This document shows positions 1 through 8,219 of a stretch of 49,881 nucleotides of DNA, one piece after another. Position numbers and translations under genes: made by a program. This DNA comes from Planctomycetota bacterium (GTDB lineage Bacteria > Planctomycetota > Phycisphaerae > SM23-33 > FEN-1343): contig JAAYZK010000143.1 in assembly GCA_012514895.1 (NCBI GenBank), positions 1 to 49,881 on the forward strand, read 5' to 3'. How positions within the stretch are numbered: position 1 is the first letter of the stretch; every line of letters begins with the position of its first letter. The notes beneath the pieces are model-generated. The model had not been told where the DNA came from. It saw only the letters and a program-made list of their open reading frames with translations, and did not search any database.

Positions 1-95
1 CCCGATCGCCAGGAACCTCGCGCCGTCCGACGGGAATGGAAACACTACCCCAGATTGAAAACCACCCGTGCCGCCTGGAGACGACAATGGGCCGC

Positions 96-911
96 TTAAG
101 GAAGTGCCATTCGCCGCAGATACGCGATCGCCCGGGCGGCGGCGGTGTCGGGATCGGGTCTGGGGAGGATCTCCACCGAGGCCCAGCCGTCGAAGCCGAT
201 CCGCCGCAGGCTGGAGAAGATCCCGTCGAAGTCCAGGTGGCCCTCCCCCGGCGCCAGGCGGTTGGAGTCGGCCAGGTGGATGTAGGCCACGCGCGGGCCG
301 AAACGCTCCAATTCCCCGCCGATCGTGCGGTCCTCGATGTTCATGTGGAACACGTCGCCCATGAGCGCCAGGTTGGATGCCCCGGTCGCGTCCAGCAGGG
401 CGGCGGCCTCTTCCAGCGAATTGATGAAGTTGATCTCGTAGCGGTTGACCGGCTCGAGCAGGAGCGTGACGCCCTTCGTCCGGGCGTGCGCGGCAATCTC
501 GCCCGCGACGTCGATGAACCGCGCCCGCGCATCGCCGGCCGTCTGGCCGTCGGCGATGAAGCCGCGGGCGCGCCCGATGTTGAGCATCGCCCCCAGCTCG
601 GCCGCCAGGTCGACCAGGTCGCGGAAGACCGCCACCACCCGCCGACTCCGGGCGGGGTCGGCGGTGGTGAAGTACAGGCCCAGCACCGCGAAGACCTGCC
701 CTGTCGAGAGGCACGGGCAGGCCAGCCCCCGGTCGGCCAACTGGCGGGCGACGGCCCCCGCGTCGATCTCGCCGGCGTCGCGCAGGGCCAGTTCGACCCC
801 GTCGTAGCCCAGGCGGGCGGCCTTGTCCATCGACGCCTCGAACCCGCGCCAGACCACCAGGGCGCCGGGCGGGGCGTCGGCGGAGGCGATCGCGACGGCC
901 AAGCGAATCAT
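96..911 (-). CDS. Sugar phosphate isomerase/epimerase (TIM barrel)
   Basis: A 271-residue protein of the AP-endonuclease-2/xylose-isomerase-like TIM-barrel family, which interconverts keto and aldo sugars or hydroxypyruvate-type substrates. Seen: the early YDGVEL strand (about residue 40), the metal-ligand-like LLEPVNRYEIN segment in the middle, the GDVFHMNIED segment, and a late SVEI strand. Glu and His residues in these segments are the usual divalent-metal ligands of the family. I chose the ATG at 911 because GAGGAAAA lies five bases upstream; the open frame runs further but that part does not look like protein. It is divergent from the nucleoside hydrolase, with only a short shared control region between them. 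The exact substrate cannot be read from sequence; hydroxypyruvate isomerase or tagatose epimerase-like activities are alternatives. Confidence 0.85.
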   Translation of the reverse strand: MIRLAVAIASADAPPGALVVWRGFEASMDKAARLGYDGVELALRDAGEIDAGAVARQLADRGLACPCLSTGQVFAVLGLYFTTADPARSRRVVAVFRDLVDLAAELGAMLNIGRARGFIADGQTAGDARARFIDVAGEIAAHARTKGVTLLLEPVNRYEINFINSLEEAAALLDATGASNLALMGDVFHMNIEDRTIGGELERFGPRVAYIHLADSNRLAPGEGHLDFDGIFSSLRRIGFDGWASVEILPRPDPDTAAARAIAYLRRMALP

Positions 912-932
912 CCGGTTTTCCTCAATGGGCAG

Positions 933-960
933 TTGACAGTCGGATTGTATGCAATATAAC
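933..960 (+). promoter_or_regulatory. Sigma-70-type promoter of the nucleoside hydrolase gene
   Basis: TTGACA at 933-938, a 16-base spacer, then TATAAC at 955-960. The match is strong and the site lies between two divergent genes. It falls inside the longest open reading frame (ATG at 949), which argues that translation begins further downstream. Confidence 0.6.
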
Positions 961-1005
961 GAACCGGTCAAGGCGCATCTGGAAAACCTCGCCAAGGAGC
1001 ATGCC

Positions 1006-1932
1006 GTGGCCATCGCATCCGATTCGAATCCCGGCCGTCTCGTGCCCGAACCGCCGCCGGCTGATCAACGCGTGCGGCTGCTGATCGACAGCGACGCGGC
1101 CAACGAGATCGACGACCTGTACGCCATCGCCCTGGCCGTCGCGACGCCGGAGCGGTTCGCCATCGAGGGCTTCGTCGCCACGCACTTCGCCGCCAGCGCC
1201 TTCGGGACCGACGGGCCGGCGTCGACGGAGAAGTCCTACCGGTTGATCGGCGAGCTGCTCGACGTCGCCGGCGCCGCCGGCCGCTGGCGCGTGGCCCGCG
1301 GCGCCCACCCGATGCAGTACATGGACTGGCCCAGCGAGGGCGAGGGCGTGGACTTCATCCTCGAGCGCGCCCGCGCCGGCACCGCCGACGATCCGCTGTG
1401 GGTGGTGGCCCTGGGGGCGGCGACGAACCTGGCCTCGGCGATCGTGAAGGACCCGTCGATCGCCGACAGGGTCCGTTTCGTCTTCCACGCCCGCAGCGGC
1501 GAGACCTGGCCACAGCGGTCCGTGCAGTACAACGTCAAGGGCGACGTCTGGGCCGCCCGCACGCTGCTGCGGTCGCCGGCGCCGCTGGTGTGGTTCGACA
1601 CGGGCACGAACCTCTGCCGTTCCTTCGAGCAGACCGCCGCGACTGTCGCGCCGACCGGCCGCCTGGGGACGTACCTCCACGAATTCCGCCGCCGCAACCC
1701 GTACTTCATGCGCTCCGACAAGGGCTTTTTTGACATGGCCGACATCGCCTGGATGATCCGGCCTGGTCTGTGCCGCGAGGAGGTCGTGCCCGCACCGACG
1801 ATGGACCCGTACCTGTTCTTCGACCACGATCATGTGCACGGACGGATGCGCCGCGTGTACGCCATCGAGAACGACCCCACCTGGGACCTGCTGTGCCAGC
1901 GGCTGCGGTGGCTGCGGGACCAGAAGGCGTAA
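1006..1932 (+). CDS. Inosine-uridine-type nucleoside hydrolase family protein
   Basis: About 308 residues. The N-terminal DSDAANEIDD segment corresponds to the Asp-rich calcium and ribose binding motif of inosine-uridine nucleoside hydrolases, although the classical spacing DTDPGxDD is altered to an Asn-Glu-Ile version. A VVALGAATNLASAI segment about midway is also typical of the fold. Family members cleave the N-glycosidic bond of nucleosides; the altered motif means the substrate may differ. I prefer the GTG at 1006 because AAGGAG sits six bases upstream and a good promoter overlaps the longer start at 949. The gene is divergent from the sugar isomerase, which hints at a shared pentose or nucleoside salvage role (inference). 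Confidence 0.78.
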   Translation: MAIASDSNPGRLVPEPPPADQRVRLLIDSDAANEIDDLYAIALAVATPERFAIEGFVATHFAASAFGTDGPASTEKSYRLIGELLDVAGAAGRWRVARGAHPMQYMDWPSEGEGVDFILERARAGTADDPLWVVALGAATNLASAIVKDPSIADRVRFVFHARSGETWPQRSVQYNVKGDVWAARTLLRSPAPLVWFDTGTNLCRSFEQTAATVAPTGRLGTYLHEFRRRNPYFMRSDKGFFDMADIAWMIRPGLCREEVVPAPTMDPYLFFDHDHVHGRMRRVYAIENDPTWDLLCQRLRWLRDQKA

Positions 1933-1962
1933 TCGTCTCCGGCTCGCCTGCGCCTGTCGACG

Positions 1963-4383
1963 TCAGAAAGCCTCCGGGCCGGGGGCCTCAGACGGCGAGG
2001 ATCGCAAGCCGCTCCCGCCGGCCGGATCCAGCGTCACGTTCTCGAACGCCGCCCACTCGTACGGCCTGACCTGGAAGCGGAAGGCCAGGATGTCCTCCAG
2101 CGGCGTGTTATGGAAGGTGAACGTGTGCTGCGCGAAGGTGCTGCCTGCGGCCGAGGTGGAGGGGCCGGTGGCTACCTCGCGGCCGTCACGGGTCACGGCG
2201 ACGACGCGGGTCGCCTGGTTGGTGACGTTGTGCGTGACCGTGAGCATCGCGCCTTCGCCCTTGGCGACCGCCGGAGCGACCAGGATGCTGCCGGTCTGCG
2301 AACTGAACGATGAGGATCCCTGGCCGTTCGTCTCGGCCAGTGTCTCCCACGGCCCGGCGGCCACGCCGAACCGGACCGTGATGACGGCCTGGGCGTCGGG
2401 GACGATCACGGCGGTTACCGCAAGCTGCGACCCGTCGTCCTGCGGGCGAGGCGACCCGCCCGACCGGCTCACCGCGGGCAGGAACGCCCAGGTCGTGTCG
2501 ATATCCCCGGGCGGCAGATCGGTCAGGCACACCGCGACCTCCCTGGCCCGCTGGCCGTCCTGTGGATACGCCGATGCGTTGGGCGGCGAGTACGGCCACT
2601 CCCCCAGCGGCGATCCGTCCGGCCGCCACCATGGCCCGTCCGCCGACGGGTGCGCCGATACGCTCAGCAGCTCGACGGTCGCGCCGCTGGAGAGCGTGAC
2701 GGTCCAGGTGCCGGATGCAGAGCGGGCCGCTGCCGGGGGCGAGAGAGGCGCCCCGCGTCGCCCGCCGGTCGCGACGAAGTGCCGGTAGGCCCACAGCAGC
2801 CAGATGGCCAGGGCCGCCAGGGCGCACACCCCCATCCACCGCAGCAGCCTTCCGTTGGGCGCCCCGCCGTTTCCCCGATACCCCGTCGCCCCCGGACGGC
2901 GTCTGTGCAGGACGGCGCTGAGGTAGATCGAAAGCAGCCCCAGCAGGCTGCCCAGGCCGTAGAAGACGAACGCTGCATACGACCCCCACACCCGAGGCAA
3001 GCGCGCGGCGCTCAGGACCAGCCCCCCCTGGCCGTACAGGCCGACGGCCATACCGCCGAACGCCACCGGCGCCACCGCCAGCCCGCCCCAGGCGAAGAGC
3101 AGGGCCACGGCGGAACCGCCCATGCCGATCAACCCCAACGACAGACCCCCCAATGCGATCACGCCCGCCGCGAATCCACCGAACGCGATGACCCCCGTAG
3201 CCGCTCCGCCGATGGCCACGACGCCCGTGGCCCTGTCGCCGAAGGCGATGATGCCGCGGGCCCGTCGCCGCCGGCCCGTCGCGGGATCCCACCCGAGGGC
3301 GCAGTGCACGAGCGGCAGCCCCCACAGCGTGCGCTGCGAGCGGTATTCCCATCCCCACGGGCCGTACGGCAGATGCCGGCGGACCTCCATCGGGTGCGTC
3401 ACGATCGTCTCGACCTGCGTGCGGACCTCGCTGACGTGCTGGTAGCGGCGGTGCGGCTCGGCTTCCAGGGCGCGGAGGACGACCTCGTCGAGGCGGACGT
3501 CGATGAGAACCTTGCGGCTGGGCGGCTCGATGCGGGCGGTGGGCAGCTCGCCGGTGAGCATCTGGTAGAAGACGACGCCCAAGGAGTAGATGTCGGCCCG
3601 GTGGTCGACGTCGCCGGGCCGCTCGAGCTGCTCGGGGGCCATGTAGTGCGGCGTGCCCATGACCTTGCCGCCGGCCGCCGTGACGTCCGGCTTCCCTTCG
3701 CCTGGGCGCGACAGGTCCGGCGCGGCGGCCATCCCCACCAGCTTGGCCAGGCCGAAGTCGGCGATCTTCACCTGCCCGTCGCGGCTCAGCAGGATGTTCT
3801 CGGGCTTGATGTCGCGGTGGACGATTCCTCGGTCGTGGGCGTACTGCAGCGCATCGCAGATCTGCGGGACGATCGCCAGGGCCTCGTCGCTCCCGCAGTT
3901 CTTCGCGTCGAGCAGGCGGCGGAGCGACAGGCCGTCCACGTACTCCATGATGAAGTAGTACAGCGGCTGCGACTGCGGGAGGGGCACCGAACCGAAGCTG
4001 TAGATGGTGACGATGTTCGGATGGCTGAGCCTGGCCATCGCCTGGGCCTCGCGCGCGAAGCGCTGGGCGAAGGCGGGGTCGCGCCCGATCTCCGGCGGCA
4101 GAATCTTCAGCGCGACCAGCCGGTCGAGGTCCTTCTCGCGGGCCTTGTACACCGCGCCCATCCCGCCGCGGCCGATCAGCTCGAGGATCTCCAGTTCGGC
4201 GAACAGCGGCGCCAATTCCTCCACCGTCGGCGGCGTCCACGGGGCGCCCGGGGGGTCCTCCTGGCTGAAGCCCATCGTGTTGGTCTGCATGCCGCACTTC
4301 AGCAGGCAGGCCGGGCACAGGCCCCCTCGGACGTCGTCGCCCAGGGGAGATCCGCAGTTTGTGCAGGTGTTGGGAGTGTTCAT
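1963..4383 (-). CDS. Zinc-ribbon transmembrane Ser/Thr protein kinase
   Basis: An 806-residue Hanks-type kinase. An N-terminal zinc ribbon has Cys at 7, 10, 23 and 26. The kinase domain spans roughly residues 65-330, with glycine loop GRGGMGAVYKA, catalytic Lys in VALKILPP, HRDIKPEN loop, ADFGLAK magnesium loop and an APEQ-type activation segment. It is followed by seven or so glycine-rich repeats of about ten residues (AxGVIAFGG-like, about 370-470), a hydrophobic segment, a second transmembrane segment near 520-540, and a C-terminal beta-rich domain. It lies 34 bases downstream of the sigma factor gene on the same strand, so the two are probably co-transcribed and the kinase may control the sigma factor. 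The ligand of the C-terminal domain is unknown. Confidence 0.9.
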   Translation of the reverse strand: MNTPNTCTNCGSPLGDDVRGGLCPACLLKCGMQTNTMGFSQEDPPGAPWTPPTVEELAPLFAELEILELIGRGGMGAVYKAREKDLDRLVALKILPPEIGRDPAFAQRFAREAQAMARLSHPNIVTIYSFGSVPLPQSQPLYYFIMEYVDGLSLRRLLDAKNCGSDEALAIVPQICDALQYAHDRGIVHRDIKPENILLSRDGQVKIADFGLAKLVGMAAAPDLSRPGEGKPDVTAAGGKVMGTPHYMAPEQLERPGDVDHRADIYSLGVVFYQMLTGELPTARIEPPSRKVLIDVRLDEVVLRALEAEPHRRYQHVSEVRTQVETIVTHPMEVRRHLPYGPWGWEYRSQRTLWGLPLVHCALGWDPATGRRRRARGIIAFGDRATGVVAIGGAATGVIAFGGFAAGVIALGGLSLGLIGMGGSAVALLFAWGGLAVAPVAFGGMAVGLYGQGGLVLSAARLPRVWGSYAAFVFYGLGSLLGLLSIYLSAVLHRRRPGATGYRGNGGAPNGRLLRWMGVCALAALAIWLLWAYRHFVATGGRRGAPLSPPAAARSASGTWTVTLSSGATVELLSVSAHPSADGPWWRPDGSPLGEWPYSPPNASAYPQDGQRAREVAVCLTDLPPGDIDTTWAFLPAVSRSGGSPRPQDDGSQLAVTAVIVPDAQAVITVRFGVAAGPWETLAETNGQGSSSFSSQTGSILVAPAVAKGEGAMLTVTHNVTNQATRVVAVTRDGREVATGPSTSAAGSTFAQHTFTFHNTPLEDILAFRFQVRPYEWAAFENVTLDPAGGSGLRSSPSEAPGPEAF

Positions 4384-4417
4384 GGTCGCCGCTTACAACG
4401 CAAAGGCGGCGCCTCCG

Positions 4418-5164
4418 TTACAGGCACTGCGCGAGGTACCGCAGCTCTTCGTCCACAAGCTCTGGATCCGAAACGGTTTGCAGAATTTCCTCCCGCAGCA
4501 GCTCCCTGTAGCGTCTGCGCATCCGATGCACGGTCACGCGCAGGGCCGCCTCGGTCATCGCGAGGCGCTGGGCCTGGGCGGCGTAGGACTGGGCGTCGGT
4601 CTGTCCGTCCAGGCAGTGGCGCAGCGCCCGGAAGACGTCGCCGCGCCCGCGCTCGGCGTACTCCTGTTCGAGGCCGGTGACGGCCTGGTTGAGCACGGCG
4701 ATCGCCCAGCTCCGCTCGAAGAGGCGTTCGGGGGTCATCGTGTCGGCCAGCGCCCGGTCGTAGCGGCCTTCGGCGTCGAGGGTCTCCAGGGAGAACCCCC
4801 GGCGGGCGCCGCCGCGCTTGAGGGCGCGGGCCTTGCGGTGTTCGTCGGTGATGAAGTGTTTCAGGGCCGTCAGCAGGAACGAGCGGAACCTGCCCCGCGT
4901 GCGATCGATGGTGGCCAGGGCCTCCTTTTCCAGCAGGTGGGCGAAGAAGCCCTGGGTGAGGTCCTCGGCCTGCTGGGCGGCGCAGCCCTGGCGGCGGACG
5001 AACGCGTAGAGCGGGAACCAGTAGGTTCTCACCAGCGCATCGAGCGCTCGTCGCGACGCCGTCGCATCCCTGGCCTCGGCCGCCGCCAGCACGACGCTCC
5101 ACCGCGTCGCCGCGAACCGCGCCCCGCTGGTGTGCCGCGTCGATGTGTGCCCGCCGGATGCCAT
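4418..5164 (-). CDS. ECF-type RNA polymerase sigma factor
   Basis: A 248-residue sigma factor of the long ECF type common in planctomycetes. Region 2 is visible as TRWSVVLAA, LVRTYWFPLYAFVRRQG and AEDLTQGFFAHLLEK, then RFRSFLLTALKHFITDEHRK. Region 4 includes YAAQAQRLAMTEAALRVTVHRMRRRYRELLR, the helix-turn-helix that reads the -35 box. The start at 5164 is the first Met giving a family-like N-terminus; no good ribosome binding site is visible, so this start is moderately sure. It is followed directly by the transmembrane kinase gene and there is no anti-sigma gene, which fits sigma factors regulated by Ser/Thr phosphorylation rather than by anti-sigma release (established for some ECF groups; inferred here). 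Confidence 0.88.
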   Translation of the reverse strand: MASGGHTSTRHTSGARFAATRWSVVLAAAEARDATASRRALDALVRTYWFPLYAFVRRQGCAAQQAEDLTQGFFAHLLEKEALATIDRTRGRFRSFLLTALKHFITDEHRKARALKRGGARRGFSLETLDAEGRYDRALADTMTPERLFERSWAIAVLNQAVTGLEQEYAERGRGDVFRALRHCLDGQTDAQSYAAQAQRLAMTEAALRVTVHRMRRRYRELLREEILQTVSDPELVDEELRYLAQCL

Positions 5165-5562
5165 GGCGCCGGTTATACCGGGCGGGGCGTCAGGCCGCAA
5201 CGGCGCGGCGGCGCAGGCCGCGCCCGCCATCTCTCAGGTCTGCCAGGGGCAGCGGGTCCTGGTCAGTCGGACGGTCTTCCACCTTGACGGCCCCGGATCC
5301 GCGGCGGTAACGTGGCGGCACGCCGCCCGCCCGGGCGGGCCCGGATGAGACGGGAAGGCGAAGAATGCGACGTCCTCTACTGAGCGTTGCATGAGGAATT
5401 CAACTTTTCGAGACCATAGGTTTGGCTCGACAACAGCCAAAATGGCCCACAACGACAGCCGAATCACGCTGGAACGCCGGCGCTGTTCCTGAAGCACGAA
5501 TTCACTTCCTTGTGCACTGCTCAATAAACCGCCAACCGGTCCGTTGCGACCAGGAGAACCCC
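5165..5562. other. Divergent intergenic region with palindromes
   Basis: Nearly 400 bases between the leftward sigma factor and the rightward GH16 gene, with no convincing gene. It holds a GC-only 16-base palindrome centred near 5331 and an AT-richer segment from about 5380 to 5450 containing the TTTGGCT/AGCCAAA inverted repeat. Promoters for both flanking genes should lie here, but I see no strong -35/-10 pair. Confidence 0.5.
5421..5441. promoter_or_regulatory. Possible operator: TTTGGCT-N7-AGCCAAA
   Basis: A perfect 7-base inverted repeat with a 7-base centre, in the AT-richer part of the region upstream of the GH16 gene. The size suits a dimeric repressor such as a sugar-responsive regulator. 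Only the symmetry is seen; the function is inferred. Confidence 0.25.
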
Positions 5563-6420
5563 ATGAATCCGATCACCGCGAAGATGTCCTCCGTGGCCCT
5601 GTCGGCCGTCGTCATGGCGTGCATGGCCTTGGGCCCGGTGTCGTGCACGGACCGCACGCCGTGCGAGCCGGCGGACGGCCCTGTTCAGCAGGACGCCAGG
5701 ATCGAACCGGCCCTCTTCCAGGATTTCCTCCCGGGCTGGACCGACAACAAGTCGCCCGACGGGGTCTGGCTGATCAACGGCATCTGGGTGGCCACCGGCC
5801 AGAACACGTTCGACCCCGCCAACGTCACCTTCACGGAGACCTATCCCGGCGAGCAGGGCAGGGGGTTCATGCACTTCAAGTCGAAGGCCAACGAGAAGAA
5901 CGGCTCGGAGGTCCAGACGATCCCGTGCTACGGGTACGGCTACTACGAAGTCAGGATGAAGGTGACCGGCGTCGGCGATCCCGCCGAGAACCGGGGCGTG
6001 TGCGTCTCGTTCTTCTGGAAGCGGCGGAACTACGAACGGGCCGAATGGGACTTCGAGTTCCTGACCAACGGCGAATGGATCACGTCGCCCGACAGCGGCG
6101 TGGTCACCATGAACTACCACCTGGACAACGGCCAGAGCAAGGGCCACTACCAGCAGCTTCCGTTCAACCCCTCCAAGGGATTCCACCGCTACGGGTTCCT
6201 CTGGCAGCCCCACCGCCTGGACTGGACCGTGGACGGCAAGATCCTCTACAGCTTCGAGAGCCCCGACGTGGCCAGCGAGCCGGGCTACATCATGATGAAC
6301 AGTTGGACCGGCAGCAGGAACTGGGGCGGCCTGCCGCCCGCCGAAGATGCGATCTCGGTCTACGACTGGGTGAAGTTCTACCCGGATGTCACCTCCATCC
6401 CCAACGACGGGCAGGAATGA
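5563..6420 (+). CDS. Secreted GH16 family beta-glucanase/agarase-like hydrolase
   Basis: A 285-residue glycoside hydrolase family 16 protein that would cut beta-1,3 or beta-1,4 linkages in glucans or marine galactans. The catalytic signature E-W-D-F-E-F is intact: Glu161 nucleophile, Asp163, Glu165 acid/base. Aromatic substrate-cleft residues surround it (YGYGYYEVRMK before, and HRYGFLWQPHRLDWTVDGK after). A hydrophobic N-terminus ends at Cys28 after a Ser, so it may be a lipoprotein or simply secreted. The ATG at 5563 follows AGGAG at normal spacing. It has no carbohydrate-binding domain. It converges with a PEP-CTERM gene on a shared hairpin. Confidence 0.88.
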   Translation: MNPITAKMSSVALSAVVMACMALGPVSCTDRTPCEPADGPVQQDARIEPALFQDFLPGWTDNKSPDGVWLINGIWVATGQNTFDPANVTFTETYPGEQGRGFMHFKSKANEKNGSEVQTIPCYGYGYYEVRMKVTGVGDPAENRGVCVSFFWKRRNYERAEWDFEFLTNGEWITSPDSGVVTMNYHLDNGQSKGHYQQLPFNPSKGFHRYGFLWQPHRLDWTVDGKILYSFESPDVASEPGYIMMNSWTGSRNWGGLPPAEDAISVYDWVKFYPDVTSIPNDGQE

Positions 6421-6443
6421 GCGGCAGCCCGCGGGGCGCCAGG

Positions 6444-6487
6444 CCTGGCCTTGCCGGACCCTCGGGGGGAGATCCGGCAAGGCCAGG
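6444..6487. terminator. Long hairpin between convergent genes
   Basis: A perfect 15-base stem (6444-6458 pairing with 6473-6487) and a 14-base loop. It lies between the stop codons of the GH16 and PEP-CTERM genes. It has no T run on either side, so it may act with Rho or as a 3-prime end stabiliser. Its inner arm, CTTGCCGGA, resembles the hairpin after dnaK. Confidence 0.65.
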
Positions 6488-6555
6488 GACGTACGGTGTT
6501 CCCGGAAGGCCGCGCCTCCGACGACTGCCCGCCTGCCGAGCACCGGCGGCTGTGT

Positions 6556-7518
6556 TCACCTCGTCCGTCTGCGCGACAGCCCCAGTCCGCCGGCCAACAG
6601 GAAGGCCAGGGTGGCGGGCTCCGGCACGACGATGGGGAACCGGCCTGAGGCCGAGGTCACGGTCACACCCTCCGGCACGTAGAGCGCGAACGTGGCGGTG
6701 CTGTCGAACGCGGCTCTCATCGATGCCGCGCCGCCCGGCGTGGCGTCGGCGCCGGCCGACGCGTACATGTACGCGGAGAAATAGTGCGTACCGGCCGGCA
6801 GCGTGACGGTGACCGAGAACCTCTCGTCGATCCGGCCGAGGACGTCGAAGTCGGTGTCGATCCCCGGGATCCCGTACAGGCCGTCGGTCCACGAGTCGCT
6901 CAGGGTGTACATCTGGTCGTGGTCCTCGAAGATGTAACCCGACTCGCCGCCGACCCACTTCCAGAACCCGAAGCGGGCCAGGAACTGGCAGAAGCTCGTC
7001 GCGTAATCATCGGGATTGCTTTCGTCCGGCAGGTGGAAGCCCTTCACGGTGCCGTGCACGCGCCCGACGAGCGTGACTGTCGCGTCGCGGTCCAGCGTGA
7101 GGGTGTCGTTGAACACCAGTTCGCCCAGGGCTGTGGCATGCCTGTCCTTGGACGAGTTGCGGTTGTCGACCCATGCGCTGGCGAACACGCGCAGCCGGCC
7201 GGCCGACACGTCCATGTCCGCCATCGCGTGGGTGTTGCCGTCGGCGGGCGCCAGCGGCGGCAGACTGGACGGGAAGGAGGTCACGGCATCGTAACGGACC
7301 GCCGAGTAGCTCTGACCCGACACCATGGGCGTGACCTGCTCATCGTCCTGGAGGGTCTCCATCTTGTACCACGTGTTCTCCACCCACCGATTCCACTGGT
7401 CGGCCGTCGCGGCCGTGGCCGACTCCGCCGGATCGAGAGAGGGCCACAACCCGCAGAACTCCGCCTGCGAGACGCCTGCCACGACCGCCACCAGCAGACA
7501 GACACTCAGCACCTTCAT
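6556..7518 (-). CDS. Secreted PEP-CTERM anchored protein
   Basis: A 320-residue exported protein of unknown function. It begins with a clean signal peptide (MKVLSVCLLVAVVAGVSQA) and ends with a PEP-CTERM sorting tail: VPEPATLAFLL, a hydrophobic helix, then SRRRTR. Such tails direct proteins to an exosortase for removal and surface attachment. The middle is a beta-rich domain without recognisable catalytic residues, containing Asp/Asn-rich turns. The ATG at 7518 is chosen because GGAGGA lies seven bases upstream; a GTG two codons earlier is too close to it. No exosortase gene is in the window. Confidence 0.85.
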   Translation of the reverse strand: MKVLSVCLLVAVVAGVSQAEFCGLWPSLDPAESATAATADQWNRWVENTWYKMETLQDDEQVTPMVSGQSYSAVRYDAVTSFPSSLPPLAPADGNTHAMADMDVSAGRLRVFASAWVDNRNSSKDRHATALGELVFNDTLTLDRDATVTLVGRVHGTVKGFHLPDESNPDDYATSFCQFLARFGFWKWVGGESGYIFEDHDQMYTLSDSWTDGLYGIPGIDTDFDVLGRIDERFSVTVTLPAGTHYFSAYMYASAGADATPGGAASMRAAFDSTATFALYVPEGVTVTSASGRFPIVVPEPATLAFLLAGGLGLSRRRTR

Positions 7519-7563
7519 CTTCACTTCCTCCGTTGGGACACACAGATCCCCAGACCGATGGAT

Positions 7564-7592
7564 ATGCTACCTGCCGTCGTTCCGCGTGTCAA
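7564..7592 (-). promoter_or_regulatory. Promoter of the PEP-CTERM gene
   Basis: Read leftward: TTGACA (7592-7587), a 17-base spacer, then TAGCAT (7569-7564). The -35 box is perfect and spacing is optimal. The predicted leader is about 40 bases. Confidence 0.6.
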
Positions 7593-7859
7593 GCCGCCAA
7601 ATCCCTATGTGTCCCTATGGAGGCAGGACATGGAGGCATTCCCCCCGTCACGGCGGCGCCCCTCGCGGGCAAGCGCCCTGCGCCGGCGGGGGACACGCAG
7701 CCACGGGAGGGGACAGCAGATCTGCACGCACGCCTGAGCAATCGGCGCGCGTCTCCGGAAGGAGAATTGCGGTTCCGTGCATTTGCCGGTAGGATACAGA
7801 CGGTCGGCTCGCACGGGCGGCCATGCGGCTGTGCAAGTCTCAACACTGTGGGAGACGGA

Positions 7860-8088
7860 TGACGGCTTGAGGACGTTGAAGGCGCAGCGGCATGCCTGGG
7901 CGGAGCCCTCCCTGACCTTGCACGCAGATCAGAGGGAGATCACAGGTTTCGTCCACGCGATCGTCACCTACAACTACGACGATCATCTTGAACGCGCCCT
8001 GGAGGGCGTTCACGCGGTGCATGGCCACCGGGAGCCCAGAGGCGACCCGGCCTCTCTGCCGATCTATCATGGACAAGTGGATCGATGA
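7860..8088 (+). pseudogene. Fragment resembling a SIR2-like domain
   Basis: One frame here reads ITGFVHAIVTYNYDDHLERAL and, 20 codons on, LPIYHG before a stop. SIR2-like NAD hydrolase domains of bacterial defence and related proteins carry an ITYNYDDLLE-type strand-helix followed by an LPVYHVHG motif at about this distance. Nothing upstream looks like the glycine-rich NAD-binding start of the family, no ribosome binding site is seen, and the frame closes at once after the YHG. I read it as the decayed remnant of a SIR2-domain gene. Chance resemblance is possible. Confidence 0.4.
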
Positions 8089-8206
8089 GGTGACACAGGA
8101 GAAGCTGCGAGCCGTAGAGGCGACAAGACATGACCAGCAGAACTGGGCTGCGGCCAAACAGGTTCTCGAACACCTTGTCAAGAAGAGCCGACCTTCCCGA
8201 AGATGA
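8069..8206 (+). CDS. Possible small protein, 45 residues
   Basis: A short open frame starting MDKWIDEVTQEKLRAVEAT and ending in KKSRPSRR, highly charged and predicted helical. It ends 13 bases before the methyltransferase start. Composition looks protein-like, but no ribosome binding site precedes it and it overlaps the end of the SIR2-like fragment, so it may be a piece of the same decayed gene in a shifted frame. Confidence 0.25.
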   Translation: MDKWIDEVTQEKLRAVEATRHDQQNWAAAKQVLEHLVKKSRPSRR

Positions 8207-8219
8207 CCAGGAAGCCATG

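Larger units (their letters stand above)
7519..8219. other. Decayed 700-base stretch
   Basis: This region between the PEP-CTERM gene and the methyltransferase holds no intact gene that I recognise. Apart from the PEP-CTERM promoter near its left end, it contains a SIR2-like coding fragment (about 7860-8088) and a short open frame (8069-8206). Short overlapping frames on both strands and lack of ribosome binding sites suggest remnants of accessory genes. Confidence 0.45.

Noticed and set aside
1018-1035. T-arm-like sequence (ATTCGAATCCCGG) suggesting a tRNA
   Set aside because: No acceptor, D or anticodon arms fold with it, and it is inside a coding region.
2650-4680. A 676-codon plus-strand frame opposite the kinase gene
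   Set aside because: The kinase frame has all Hanks motifs; the opposite frame shows none of any family.
5324-5339. GC-only palindrome GCCCGCCCGGGCGGGC as a terminator or operator
   Set aside because: It lies upstream of both flanking genes, has no T run, and such palindromes arise easily in very GC-rich DNA.
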